In this document: in pieces, positions 35,020 through 44,791 of the stretch | Position numbering within the stretch: position 1 is the stretch's first letter | How the letters are laid out: every line of letters begins with the position of its first letter | Assembly: GCA_963835595.1 (NCBI GenBank) | Contig: CAWIGL010000002.1 | Location: forward strand, 2,908,085 to 2,972,084 | DNA length: 64,000 bases | Source: CAWEPK01 sp963835595 | GTDB taxonomy: Bacteria; Desulfobacterota; Syntrophorhabdia; Syntrophorhabdales; WCHB1-27 | Reading direction: 5' to 3' | Program-made: the position numbers and the translations under genes | The notes under the pieces: generated by a model | The model's database searches: none | Told to the model about the DNA's origin: nothing | Seen by the model: the letters and a program-made list of their open reading frames with translations, nothing else

Positions 35020-36129
35020 ATGGCGCTTACGCAAAAACAAAGAATACTCGACGTCGTGGCCGGCAAACAGGTTGACAAGATACCCTTCGGGGCGCGCATC
35101 GACGTCTGGTACAATTATCACTTAGCCCACAACTCGCTGCCCGACAGGTATAAAGGGTGGCCGCAGACGGACATCATGGCCGACCAGGGCGCGGCCGCGC
35201 AGAAAAGGTTCTTTTCCGTTTGCAGGGAAGAGTACCGCGACATGGAGGTGGTGAAGCGGCAGGATCCGCCATACGAGGTGACCGAGTTCACCACGCCCAT
35301 CGGCGCGTGCTCGATCAAGCTCCTGTGGTCGGTCGCGGAAGGCCCGTGGCTCGCCTACGAGCACGAGAAGCTCTTCAAGAGCAAGAAGGACTACCCGGTC
35401 ATCAAGTATATCCTCGACCATACGGTCCCCGTTTTCAACGAAGAGTACGCCAAAGAGTACGCCGACATGGGCGACAGGGGCATCGTGATGACGGGAACCG
35501 GCCTCTGGGGGCCGTCGCAGCGCGTCATGCGCGAGATCATGGGGTACGAGCTTTTCTACAATGAGTATATGGACCGCCCGGAAGAGATCGACGGCCTCAT
35601 GGAAACGATGGTGAGCCTGGAAAGGAAGAAGCTCGACATCTGCATCGCGGCGGACCTGGAGATCGTCAACCTATGCGCCAACTGGAGCGACGACATCCAC
35701 ACGCCCGTCTTCAGGCAGTATTTCACGCCCTGGTTCAGGGAGGCGAGCGAGAAGGTCCACAAGGCCGGAAAGTTTTCGATGGCCCACGTCGATGGCGAGA
35801 TGAAGAGGCTCATCCCCCTTTACGCGGAGACGATGCTAGACATCGCCGAGGCGGTGACGCCCGCGCCGCAGACGAAGTGCACGATGACGGACTTCAGGCG
35901 CATGGGGGACCACGTAACGCTCTGGGGCGGGATCCCGTCCATACTGTTCGAGCCTTCAGTGAGCGACGCGGAGTTCGACGGCTACGTGAAGGCCCTCATC
36001 GACGAGATGCGGCCCGGCCGCGCCTTTATTATCGGCATGGGCGACAACCTGCCCGTGGACGCCGATATAAACCGGCTTCGCAGGGTAGTGGACATCATCG
36101 AGAAGCATGGCAGGCTGCCCCTTGCCTGA
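35020..36129 (+). CDS. Uroporphyrinogen-decarboxylase-family corrinoid methyltransferase
   Basis: The 369-residue protein belongs to the URO-D superfamily used by MtaA/MtbA/CmuA-type methyltransferases (MALTQKQRILDVVAGKQVDKIPFGARIDVW opening; MAHVDGEMKRLIP; WGGIPSILFE; IIGMGDNLP near the end). Such proteins move a methyl group to or from the Co of a corrinoid protein. The corrinoid protein gene is 27 bases upstream, so the pair forms one methyl-transfer unit. The methyl donor is not identifiable from the sequence; relatives handle O-methyl, N-methyl and chloromethyl donors. Confidence 0.85.
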   Translation: MALTQKQRILDVVAGKQVDKIPFGARIDVWYNYHLAHNSLPDRYKGWPQTDIMADQGAAAQKRFFSVCREEYRDMEVVKRQDPPYEVTEFTTPIGACSIKLLWSVAEGPWLAYEHEKLFKSKKDYPVIKYILDHTVPVFNEEYAKEYADMGDRGIVMTGTGLWGPSQRVMREIMGYELFYNEYMDRPEEIDGLMETMVSLERKKLDICIAADLEIVNLCANWSDDIHTPVFRQYFTPWFREASEKVHKAGKFSMAHVDGEMKRLIPLYAETMLDIAEAVTPAPQTKCTMTDFRRMGDHVTLWGGIPSILFEPSVSDAEFDGYVKALIDEMRPGRAFIIGMGDNLPVDADINRLRRVVDIIEKHGRLPLA

Positions 36130-36182
36130 TTGAGGCCCGCCCGGGCCCCCCAACGACCGTTTCGTATTTACGGAACCGGCGT

Positions 36183-36216
36183 CGCCGGGCCTCAGCCGGC
36201 GCTTTTTAGCTTTTTT
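36183..36216 (+). terminator. Rho-independent terminator
   Basis: CGCCGG (36,183-36,188) pairs with CCGGCG (36,196-36,201) across a seven-base loop and is followed by CTTTTTAGCTTTTTT. It ends the corrinoid/methyltransferase transcript. Confidence 0.75.
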
Positions 36217-36345
36217 CTTGCATCGTCATAGATACGTAATGTAACATAGGTAAGTGCACGACCGTCCTGCCTGCCGAACATAAGCGCAGGCGGCTTCGCA
36301 TGGCGCGGAAACCGGCCGGCAGGGGGCACGAAAAAAGGGGGGACC

Positions 36346-37017
36346 ATGAGACGGACCGCAGCGCTCTTCCTGGGTGCATGTCTGCTTGTCTGCTTTACGC
36401 ACCCGGCATACGCACAGCAGCACATAACGATAGGCGTTCCCACATCGCTCAAGCTGATCGAAGGCTACGAGGCGAACAGGGCCGCGCAGGTGGCGGTGGA
36501 GGAGATCAACGCCAAAGGCGGCGTAAAGGTGGGGAAGGAAAAGAAGCTGCTCAGGCTCGAATCCCTCGACATCAGGGACGGGGAGCCGGGCGTCCCCGTC
36601 TCCGAGGCGCTCCTCGGCATCGAGAAATTGATCCTCGACAAGAAGATCGACGCGGCGGTCGTGGGCAATTTCAGGTCGGAGGCGCTCCTGGCCGCTATGG
36701 ACATCTACTCGAAGTACAAGATCGTCAACATCGGCACGATAGCCATGACGCCCAAGTTCCAGGAGAAGGTGCTCTCCGACAAGGAGAAGTACAAGTATTC
36801 GTTCCGGCACTGCCTCGACTCGAAATACCTGGCCGGCTATATACAGGGCCTCATGTCGCACATAGGCAAGCAGTTTGGCTTCAAGAAGGTCTTTATAGCG
36901 ACGCAGGACGTCCTGTGGGCCGCGGGGACCGGGCAGTTGATGGATAAGTGGTTCAAGGGCAACGGGTGGACCGTCGTCGATTTCGAGAGATATCCCACGG
37001 GGGCGACCGATTTCGAG
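36346..37017 (+). CDS. Branched-chain amino-acid-type ABC transporter substrate-binding protein, truncated by the sequence join
   Basis: The protein starts with a Sec signal (RRTAALFLGACLLVCF, cleavage after AYA near residue 24) and has the Peripla_BP_6 fold (ITIGVPTSLKLIEGYEANRAAQVAVEEINAKGG split over residues 27-60; then VVGNFRSEALLA). Family members have about 380-420 residues. Homology stops near residue 224 (GATDFE), after which the sequence is unrelated and the frame ends without the C-terminal lobe. No permease or ATPase genes follow. The abrupt loss coincides with the change in codon use, so this is probably the end of the first contig segment and not a biological truncation. Confidence 0.85.
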
Positions 37018-37364
37018 TGTCGCTTTGGATGGGAAATGTGGCGATGGAATAGCGAAATTAAGATGCGGTGGAGCGGGCATCCGCCAGGATATCGCGATCT
37101 ATACGGCGGGGCCTTTCAAGGATAGCCTAACGCTGATTCGAACCGGTCCGAATGTCAACGATTTATTCGTATATAAGATCTTAACCTGATTGATTTTCCC
37201 AGAGTCTGAGCGCCATCGGCGGGCGAATGCGTCTGCGCGCGTCAGTCGGCAAAATCGCCGCCTCGGCCAAATAGAGGGTCGCTCGACCGCCGCCGATGGG
37301 CTAAACCGCGCCGCGCGGCGCAAATTCGCGACGAGCCAGCAGCGCGAAAACGGAGAGCGATCCG
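37018..37364. other. Junction region between two unrelated segments
   Basis: No gene could be recognised on either strand. To the left, coding sequence breaks off inside a binding protein; to the right, alphaproteobacterial tsaD begins. The stretch 37,150-37,200 is AT-rich like an intergenic spacer. I looked for hemC, which often neighbours tsaD in Rhizobiales, and did not find it. Confidence 0.6.
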
Positions 37365-38416
37365 CGACCTGGCATTGAAACGACCTCGACGAGACCGCCG
37401 CGGCGATCGTGCGGCTGCGGCCGGACGGCGGCGGCGAAATCCTCGCCGACGAGCTGATGAGCCAGATCGCCGCCCATGCCGCCTATGGCAGCATGGTCCC
37501 CGAGATCGCCGCCCGCGCCCACGTCGAGATCGTCGACAGCCTGGTCGCCCGCGCCTTCATGCGCGCGGGATCACCCCGAGGACATCGACGGCGTCGCCGC
37601 GGCGGCGGGCCCGGGCTGATCGGCGGCGTGCTCGTCGGTTTGATGTCGCAAAAGGCCTCGCGCCGGCGCCTGGCAAGCCGTTCGTCGCCGTCGACCGTTT
37701 GGAAGCGCACGCGCTGAGCGGCGCGTCTCGTCGAGCCTCCGCTTCCCCTATCTCATTCTCCTGGCCTCGGGCGGGCACACGCAAATTCTCGCCGTCAAGG
37801 GCGTCGGAGATTACGATCGGCTCGGCGCGACGATGGACGATGTGATCGGCGAGGCCTTCGACAAAGAGGGCGAAGCTCTGGCCTGCCCTATCCCGGCGGT
37901 CCGGCGGTGGAGAAGGCGGCCCGCGACGGGATCCCCATCAATTCGCGCTTCCCGCGGCCGTTGCTCGGCCGCCCCGACGCCGAATTTTCGTCGCTGTCGG
38001 GACTGAAGACGGCGGTGAGGGCGGCCGCCCTGGCGGCGGCGCCGTTGCGCCCCCGCGATGTCGCGGACCTCTGCGCGTCGTTCCAGGCGGCGATCGTCGA
38101 CGTCATCGAGGATCGCATGAGGGTCGGCCTCAAATTGTTCCGGCAAAAGGTCGGGACATCGCCGCAGGCGATCGTCGCCGCCGGCGGGGTCGCCGCCAAC
38201 CTCGCCATTCGGCAGGCCTTGGCCGGTCTTTCCTCGCAGGCCGGTCTGCCGCTGGTCGCGCCGCCGCAGGCGCTTTGCACCGACAATGGCGCGATGATCG
38301 CCTGGGCGGGCATCGAGCGCCTGCGCCGGGGCATGGTCGACACGCTGGACGCGCCGGCCCGCCCTCGCTGGCCCCTCGATTCGAAATCCGAGCGCGCGCC
38401 CAACGGCAAGGCGTGA
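37365..38416 (+). CDS. tsaD: tRNA N6-adenosine threonylcarbamoyltransferase, broken by several indels
   Basis: Stitched across frames, the product is TsaD, the essential enzyme that completes t6A on ANN-decoding tRNAs. Recognisable pieces in order: GIET then (after a missing base) DETAAAIVRLRPDGG; LMSQIAAHAAYG; RAHVEIVDSLVARA; GPGLIGG; EAHALS; YLILLASGGHTQILAVKG (metal and nucleotide site); FSSLSGLKTAV; DLCASFQAAIVDV; AIVAAGGVAAN; CTDNGAMIAWAG. At least five single-base indels interrupt the frame. Because the gene is essential, sequencing error is far likelier than inactivation. The exact start is uncertain. Confidence 0.85.
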
Positions 38417-38610
38417 TCGGCCGCCTCACGACGACCGAAGCCCGCAAAATCGCCGATAATTCGCCAACGCCGAGGCCCGTGGCGATTGCAATCGGCCGTT
38501 GCGATCCCTATAAAAGCGGTATCCCCTCGAGAATGTAGAGAATGGGCAGCCTCTGCTCCGGGCCGAGACCGAGCAGGCGCGCCTTTTCATAAAGTCAAGG
38601 AGTTTGGCCT

Positions 38611-39319
38611 ATGAGCGACGCCCCGTTGATGCCCAAGGCGACTGCGGTCTGGCTTGTCGAGAAATACTTCGCTGACCTTCGATCAGATCGCCGAATTCTG
38701 CAAACTTCACCCTTTGGAAGTGAAGGGCATCGCGGACGGCGAAGTTGCGACGGGCATCAAGGGCTACGATCCGATCGCCACCGGCCAGCTGACCCGCGAA
38801 GAAATCGCGGCCGCCGAGAAGGACGGCGATCATCGCCTGCAATTGGCGACGACGAAAGTTCGCGCGCCCGAGTTCGAGCCGCGCGGCGCCCGCTATCCCC
38901 GCTGTCGCGCCGGCAGGATCGAGCCCAACGCCGTACTTGCGCTGTGCGCAATCATGCCGAGCTCAAGGACGCCCAGATCATGCGCCTCGTCGGCACGACC
39001 AAACACACGCTCGAGGCGATCCGCGAGCGCAGCCACTGGAATTCCGCCAATCTGCAGCCGATGGATCCGGTGACGCTTGGCCTGTGTTCGCAGATCGATC
39101 TCGATTTCGAGGTCAATCGCGCCGCCAAGGATCGCCCGAAGACCGAAGAAGACCGCAGCCAGACCCTGGTTTCCGCCGAGATCACGACGCGCGCCCGGCG
39201 GCCCTCGAGCCACGCGGAGGTGTTCGGCGCCCCTGCGCCCAAGCCGAAGCCGAGCGAAGAGCGCGTCGACGTGCGCCTCGGTGTTCGGCAAGCTCAAGAC
39301 CCTGAAGACGGACGGCTGA
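38611..39319 (+). CDS. trcR: TrcR/DUF1013 RNA-polymerase-associated regulator, broken by several indels
   Basis: The stitched product matches the alphaproteobacteria-specific DUF1013 family: MSDAPLMPKATAVWLVE, then TSLTFDQIAEFCKLHPLEVKG, YDPIATGQLTREEI, RNHAELKDAQIMRLVGTTK, IRERSHWNSANLQPMDP and the C-terminal VFGKLKTLKTDG. The Caulobacter member, TrcR, tracks with RNA polymerase and affects cell-cycle transcription. At least four indels break the frame, the first being one extra A near 38,663. Family presence argues strongly for an alphaproteobacterial host of this half. The start follows a CAAGGAG site. Confidence 0.85.
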
Positions 39320-39334
39320 GGCAAGCGCCTCCGT

Positions 39335-40329
39335 TTACGTCAGCGCGCCCTGCAGCGGTTCCGGGACCAGTGCGCCGAGAGGGCTGTTCCTGACGATGCG
39401 GGAAGCCTTGAGACGTTGGATCAGGCGTTGTTTGCGGCGCAGCCCCAGGGAACGCGCCGAGATCGCGTGAGCGAGGGAGCCGGGCTCGCCGACGAGGCCG
39501 AGTTCGCGCGCGCGCCGCTCGGCCGCCTCGCCGATGTCGTCGAAGGCGAGGGAATAAGCCAGCCGGGCGAGATTGTAATAAGCGCGCGCGAGTTCCCGGC
39601 TCGGAATCGAAGATGAGTTCGGCGCGCCGCGAGTTCGATCTTCTCCAGGACGCGAAATTGCGAACTCACCGCGCGCCGGGAGAATTGGTGGCTGATGCGG
39701 TCGGCATTGTCGCTTTGCACGTAGACGCCGCGACCATCGTCGCAACTGGCGATGCGGGGATTGGCGATCAGCGCGCGATACATGAGATCGCCGTCCTGGT
39801 TCTTGGCGAGCAATTCGTCCCAGCGCCCGATTCGTTCGACGAAGGACTTGCGCCAGACGAGCGCGCAGGGCGGAGTGTAGGATTCAAGGAGCCAAGCGCG
39901 CAGAATCGATTCCGCGTCGAGGTCGCCATAGAGTGCGCGCGGCGTGAAGTCGGCGCGCTTTTCTCCCGATCTCTCCACCGAGAATCGACCAAAGACAATG
40001 TCGGCGTCGAGGCGCTCGGCGGCTGCGGCCGCCGAGGCGCAGAGGTCGCCTTCGAGGTAGTCGTCGGCGTCGAGAAACATCACATAAGGGGCGCGCGCCA
40101 AACTCAGGCCCTCGTTGCGACATGCCGAGGCGCCTCGCCAGACCGGATGGGAAACGACGCGCAGGCGCTGAGAGGCGCCAAGCGCCGGCCATGACGTCTC
40201 GTCCGGGCCGTCGACGACGACGATCGCCTCCTCGACGTTGGATTGGCTCATGCAGCCAGCGATCGCCGTGGCGATGGTTCGTCCGGCGCGAAAGGCTGGA
40301 ATAATCACGCTGACCGGAGCCGCGCTCAT
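39335..40329 (-). CDS. Family 2 glycosyltransferase, frame broken once near C-terminus
   Basis: The N-terminal 240 residues are a GT-A fold: VSVIIPAFRAGRTIATAI, then DGPDE, and the DxD-type motif FLDADDYLEGDL near residue 90, ending with QDGDLMYR. Near 39,613 the frame shifts, and a helical C-terminal tail (LARAYYNLARLAYSLAFDDIG) continues to the TAA at 39,335. ATG 40,329 is preferred to a GTG four codons upstream. It is the first gene of the exopolysaccharide locus and diverges from the Gfo/Idh gene across 230 bases. The sugar transferred is unknown. Confidence 0.85.
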
Positions 40330-40559
40330 CGGATTCCCCACGCGCTTTTCGCGAGCGATCCGATTTTGCTAACGAGACCTTGGCCGGTTCTGCAGACAAT
40401 CCCTAAAAGTTGATAGAGCCGGGTGGTTAACGCCCGTTTCGGGTCTTGTGGTGGGAGGGGACTTAAGAATTTCGTTCGCATTGCGCCGATCTCCGGCGCG
40501 CCGTCGCGGGAGGCGGCGTCCTCGTTAACCTCTGTCTTCTAGAGTCCGCCTGCTTATCC

Positions 40560-41741
40560 TTGAGCGAGACGGGACCGGCGGTGACGACGACGAGCGTTAC
40601 GGGCGTTGCGATCGTGGGCTGCGGCTTCGTCGCCGATTATTACCGGCAATGTCTGACCCTCCACGCTTCCGAGCTTCGGTTGACGGGCGTCTTCGACCGC
40701 GACCGCGACCGTCTCAAGGCCTTCGCCGCCTGCTGGGGCGATCGCGTCTATTCCGATCTTGATGCCCTGATCGGCGATCCCGACGTCGCGATCGTCGTCA
40801 ATCTGACGACGCCGGAGAGCCACGCCGAAGTGACCCGGGCGGCGCTCGAGGCGGGCAAGCACGTCTATACCGAAAAGCCGCTCGCGACGACCGGGCGTGA
40901 AGCGGCGGCGCTCGCCGATCTCGCGCGATTGAAGGGCCGGGAGATCGCCGCCGCCCCCTGCAACGCGCTCGGCGAATCCGCGCAGACGGCCTGGGCCGCG
41001 ATCCGCGCCGGCGCCATCGGGCGCCCTGTCCTCGTCTATGCCGAAATCGACGACGGCATGGTTCATCGCGCGAACTACCAACAATGGGTGAGCCGCAGCG
41101 GACGCGCATGGCCGGCGCGCGAGGAATTCGCCACCGGCTGCACCTTCGAGCACGCCGGTTACGCCCTCACCGTGCTCGCCGCGATGTTCGGACCTGTCCG
41201 CGAAGTGCGAGCCTTTGCCTCGCTGCAAATTCCCGACAAGCGGCTCCGGCCGCCGCTCGACCAACCCGCGCCGGATTTCTCGGTCGGCCTGCTGAGTTTC
41301 GACGGCGGAATCGTCGCGCGGCTCACCAATTCGATCGTCGCGCCCTACGATCATCGCCTGCGCATCATCGGCGAGGACGGCGTTCTCGAGATCCGCGAGA
41401 TCTGGGACTACGCCTGCCCGGTTCGCCTGCGTCGTCCGCCGCGCAATCGTCTCGAGCGATTCCTCGAGCGGCGTTGGGGCGGCCTGCCGGGCAAGCGCGT
41501 GAAACCGGTGCGCGCGACGCCGTTTCGCGCCGGCGGCGGCCAGCCGCCGATGGATTTCATGCGCGGCGTCGCGGAACTCGCCGACGCCGTCAGGATGGGA
41601 CGGCGCTGTCGTCTCGACGCGGACTTCGCCCACCATGTGACGGAGGTCACCGAACGCCTGCAATATCCCGAGCGTTTCGCGGGCGAGGCAAGCGTTAAAT
41701 CGAGCTTCGCGCCGATCGCGCCGATGGATTGGGCGTCATGA
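40560..41741 (+). CDS. Gfo/Idh/MocA-family oxidoreductase
   Basis: This intact 393-residue NAD(P)-dependent sugar oxidoreductase has a Rossmann fold (VAIVGCGFVADYYRQCL near residue 16) and the EKPLA motif (YTEKPLATTG near 100) in which Lys is catalytic, followed by the alpha/beta dimer domain with EHAGYALTVLAAMFG. In exopolysaccharide loci such enzymes convert nucleotide sugars or inositols. Its stop overlaps the next gene by ATGA. It could act on an activated 3-keto- or amino-sugar precursor; this is inference from context. Confidence 0.88.
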   Translation: MSETGPAVTTTSVTGVAIVGCGFVADYYRQCLTLHASELRLTGVFDRDRDRLKAFAACWGDRVYSDLDALIGDPDVAIVVNLTTPESHAEVTRAALEAGKHVYTEKPLATTGREAAALADLARLKGREIAAAPCNALGESAQTAWAAIRAGAIGRPVLVYAEIDDGMVHRANYQQWVSRSGRAWPAREEFATGCTFEHAGYALTVLAAMFGPVREVRAFASLQIPDKRLRPPLDQPAPDFSVGLLSFDGGIVARLTNSIVAPYDHRLRIIGEDGVLEIREIWDYACPVRLRRPPRNRLERFLERRWGGLPGKRVKPVRATPFRAGGGQPPMDFMRGVAELADAVRMGRRCRLDADFAHHVTEVTERLQYPERFAGEASVKSSFAPIAPMDWAS

Positions 41742-42703
41742 CGATCGCGACGAGCCCATCCCCACCAGAGTCGGCCGCGCCGCTGAGCGCGCGCCTCGTC
41801 ACCTGCTCCTACAGCGGCGATTTCGAATTGTGCAAAATGCTGTGCGAGAGCGTCGACCGCTTCGCGCCGCGCTCGATCGGCCATAGCCTCTTCGTGCCGG
41901 AGCGCGATCTCGGCCTGTTCGCGCCTCTCGCGACGTCGAATCGGACGATCGAGACGCAGGAGAGCCTCCTGCCGAGCTGGATGTGGAAAGTTCCGTTGCC
42001 CGGCCCGCGTTGGCGCGCGCTCCTGCGGCTTCCCCGGCGCAACGTCTATCTCACGCCTTTCAGCCCTCCGGTGCGCGGCTGGATCGCGCAGCAGATCATG
42101 AAGATTTCCGCCGCCGCCTCGGCGGCGAGCGACATCGTCGTTCATCTCGACAGCGACAATGTGTTCATTCGGCCCTTGACGATCGATCGGTTCGAGAAAG
42201 ACGGGCGCGTGCGCCTCTACCGCAGCCCGACGCGAGTCGAGCTCGCGAGCCATCGGCTCTGGCACCAGGCGGCCGGGGCGCTGCTGGGATTGCCGCCGAG
42301 CGACTTCTACGGCGCGGAATATATCGACCAGCTCGTGGTCTGGCGGCGCTCGGTCGCGAAGGCGCTGGTGGCCAGAATCGAAGACGTCGGCGGACGCGAC
42401 TGGCGGGCGACGCTCGCCCGCACGCCGCATTTCGCCGAATATATCCTCTACGGGGTCTTCGCCGATCGCGTCCTCGGCCTCGAGGCCGCCGGTCTCTATG
42501 CCGAGCCGCGGTCGCTCTGCCACTCCCGATGGGAGGGCGCGTTTCAGGGCGCCGCCGATGAAGACGCCTTCGTCGCGGCGCTGCGGCCCGAGCACGTGAG
42601 CTGCCTCGTGCAATCCTCGATCGCGCTTTCGATCCCCGATCGGCGGCGATTGTTCGATCGGCTGACGGCGGCGGCGCGCGAGCAGGACTTGGCGAATCGT
42701 TAG
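41738..42703 (+). CDS. DUF6492-family protein, putative nucleotide-sugar transferase
   Basis: The 321-residue protein resembles DUF6492 proteins of polysaccharide clusters, with a GT-A-like core: LVTCSYSGDFELCKMLCESV near residue 20, SWMWKVPLPG near 85, the QQIMKISAA stretch and the metal-binding-like motif VVHLDSDNVFIRP near 140. Such proteins are thought to be glycosyltransferases but few are characterised. It is translationally coupled to the oxidoreductase gene (ATGA) and convergent with the beta-barrel gene. Confidence 0.7.
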   Translation: MTIATSPSPPESAAPLSARLVTCSYSGDFELCKMLCESVDRFAPRSIGHSLFVPERDLGLFAPLATSNRTIETQESLLPSWMWKVPLPGPRWRALLRLPRRNVYLTPFSPPVRGWIAQQIMKISAAASAASDIVVHLDSDNVFIRPLTIDRFEKDGRVRLYRSPTRVELASHRLWHQAAGALLGLPPSDFYGAEYIDQLVVWRRSVAKALVARIEDVGGRDWRATLARTPHFAEYILYGVFADRVLGLEAAGLYAEPRSLCHSRWEGAFQGAADEDAFVAALRPEHVSCLVQSSIALSIPDRRRLFDRLTAAAREQDLANR

Positions 42704-42735
42704 GCGCGCATTGAGGGTGCCGGGCGCTCCGCGTT

Positions 42736-44130
42736 TCAGAACTTGTAGTCGCCGCCCAGCGTGACGACGTTGTCGACGAAGCTCGAGTAGGGAACGTTGG
42801 TGTCGGCCCGAATGTAGCTGTAGTCGAGCGACAATCCGAGTCCGCGGTTGAGTCTGGTAGCCGAGTTTGAGGCCCGTCTGCCAGTCTTCGTCGACCCGCG
42901 TGGTGTCGAGATAGACGAGATTGTCGAAGCGATTGTGCAGGGTCGCCGTCCAGGCGAGCGGCAGCTTGTAGTCGACGTTGAATTGCGCGGCCGTGTCGCG
43001 CGCGGGATAGCCGAGCGGATTGCCGGGCGTCGGCGCGTTCGAATCGGTGAAGGTCTCGTCGAGCGATCCGCTCAATGTCAGGGTGCGCGTCGGGTACCAG
43101 AAGATCTTGCCCCCGAAGACCGGACTCTCCGCGCCGCCAGGGATGATCGCGCTGTAGATCTGCTTCTGATATCCGGCATAGATTTCACCGCGGAAAAGGC
43201 TGATCCGGTCGGTCCGATTCCGGCGAGAAAGCGATAGCCGTCGGAATTGAGCTGCTGGTTGACGATATTGCGTTGATTGCCTGCGGCCTCGGTATAGAGA
43301 TAGAGCGCCGGCACCGCCCAGTAGCCCGCCCGCGCCGTGACCGTTGTGACAAAGCTGTCGCGATAGTTTTCCGAGAAAGGCCCATAGACCGTATTGATGG
43401 GCCCGTTGAGGGTCTCGACGCCGTTCACCGACAATCCGACGAATAGTCGATTGAAATCCTTGCGCACGGCGGCCCGCGCCTGAAGCTGTTGATAGGTCTC
43501 CGGGCTGGTGAGATAGGCGAATGAGCCGTTCGGCGCGACGATTTGACCGCCATTGATGAGATAGGTCTGGTGATCGTATTCGAGTCCCGCGTCGATCGTC
43601 AGATCGTGTTGCACCCGCCAGGTCTGCTGCAGGATGGCTTGGCCGTTGTAGGCGCTGTCGGCGGAGCGCGAGGGATAGATCTGCGCGTCCATGCTGACGT
43701 CGACGATGGTGTTCGAGCTTCCGTTGTCGCGCTGGATATAGAGATCGGGACGAAGACGCGTTCCCAGGGCGGCCTGTTTGTAGAGCTCCGTTCCGAGCAG
43801 GTTGTCGTTGTAAATCGCGCCGGCCGACATTTTGGGATAGAACATCCAGTCGCCGATGTTCATCCCGTTGTCGGGCCGTTCCGGTCTTTGCAGAACGTTG
43901 TCGGGTTGCTGCGGCTCGGGGGTCAGCGGCGAGATGATGTCGGTCGAATCGCTCTCGAGCGAGGGCACAAAGATCTGGGCGCGGGCCGATGATGCCCAGA
44001 CGGCCGCGGCGGCCGCGGCGGCGAAAGAAAATCGCGATTCCCCGAAGTCTTGCGCTCCGAGTTCGGGCGCGCGGCCGCGTTTGGTCGTCGGCCCGGCGAG
44101 GGGCCGCGTTGGGGAGGTCAGCGCGCAAGG
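42736..44130 (-). CDS. Outer-membrane beta-barrel protein (BBP2 family), polysaccharide secretion; frame broken twice
   Basis: The product has an Ala-rich signal ending ASSARAQ and a long run of alternating amphipathic strands typical of a beta-barrel (YPKMSAGAIYNDNLLGTELY, ARAGYWAVPALYLYTEAAGNQ, EIYAGYQKQIYSA, FWYPTRTLTLSGSLDETFT), ending GGDYKF with a terminal Phe as in outer-membrane proteins. Frames must be joined near 43,195 and 42,855. It lies directly downstream of a short OPX lipoprotein gene, the pairing known from Myxococcus Wzp/Wza systems, in which the barrel replaces the membrane-spanning part of Wza. The exact start (TTG 44,128 or nearby) is uncertain. Confidence 0.75.
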
Positions 44131-44147
44131 GATTGGGCCGTCCGCAG

Positions 44148-44744
44148 TTAGAAATATCGCTCGGGAATATTGATGAGGTCGCCCGGGTAGATCGGAACGT
44201 CGGGCGAGAAGGGAACGTCGGTGAAGGTTTGCTCGCCCGCGCGTTGGACCTGGGCGCGGGAGTGGCTGGCGCGATAGGTGTCGCCGCCGGCGACGGCGAC
44301 CGCGCTCATGACGTTGAGGCCGGTGCGATAGGGATATTCGCCCGGCTTCTCGACCTCTCCCATCACGTAGAAGGGGCGCAACGTCGAAATGTCCACGGTC
44401 ACCAGCGGATCGCGCAGGATCTGCGTCTCTTGCAACTTGTGACGGATCAGCGTCTCGAGTTCGATCTTCGTTTCGCCGGCGGCGCGGATCGTGCCCGCCA
44501 GCGGCAGCGAGATCGCGCCATTGGCGTCGACCTCGTATTCGCCGGTGATCTTGTCTTCGTCGATGACGACGATCTTGATCTTGTCGCCCGATTGGAAACG
44601 GGTTTCGACTTTCGCCGGCGCCGCGGCCGTCGCGGCTTTCGGGCCGTTGTCGACCAGGCTCGAAAGATTGTCGCAACCGCCGAGACCGAGGCCGAGCGCC
44701 GCGACGATCAAGACGCTCGAGAGACCTTTGCGGATTTTGGACAT
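44148..44744 (-). CDS. Short polysaccharide export (OPX) lipoprotein
   Basis: The 198-residue protein has a lipoprotein signal with lipobox LGGC at residues 21-24, a Poly_export domain (FQSGDKIKIVVIDEDKITGEYEVD and GAISLPLAGTIRAAG) and one SLBB domain (PFYVMGEVEKPGEYPYRTGLNVMSAVAVAGG). It lacks the C-terminal amphipathic helix by which Wza spans the outer membrane, so it probably docks under the beta-barrel encoded next. The frame is intact. Confidence 0.9.
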   Translation of the reverse strand: MSKIRKGLSSVLIVAALGLGLGGCDNLSSLVDNGPKAATAAAPAKVETRFQSGDKIKIVVIDEDKITGEYEVDANGAISLPLAGTIRAAGETKIELETLIRHKLQETQILRDPLVTVDISTLRPFYVMGEVEKPGEYPYRTGLNVMSAVAVAGGDTYRASHSRAQVQRAGEQTFTDVPFSPDVPIYPGDLINIPERYF

Positions 44745-44791
44745 GGCGCGCCGATCGGGACGGGGTTTGAAATCACGCAGCGTCGGGGTCG

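Noticed and set aside
37018..37364. hemC divergent from tsaD, as often seen in Rhizobiales
   Set aside because: No frame on the minus strand shows a porphobilinogen deaminase start such as IGTRGSPLALAQ.
41408..44128. A 906-codon minus-strand frame across the Gfo/Idh, DUF6492 and beta-barrel genes
   Set aside because: It only makes sense where it coincides with a piece of the beta-barrel protein; elsewhere it is low-complexity antisense.
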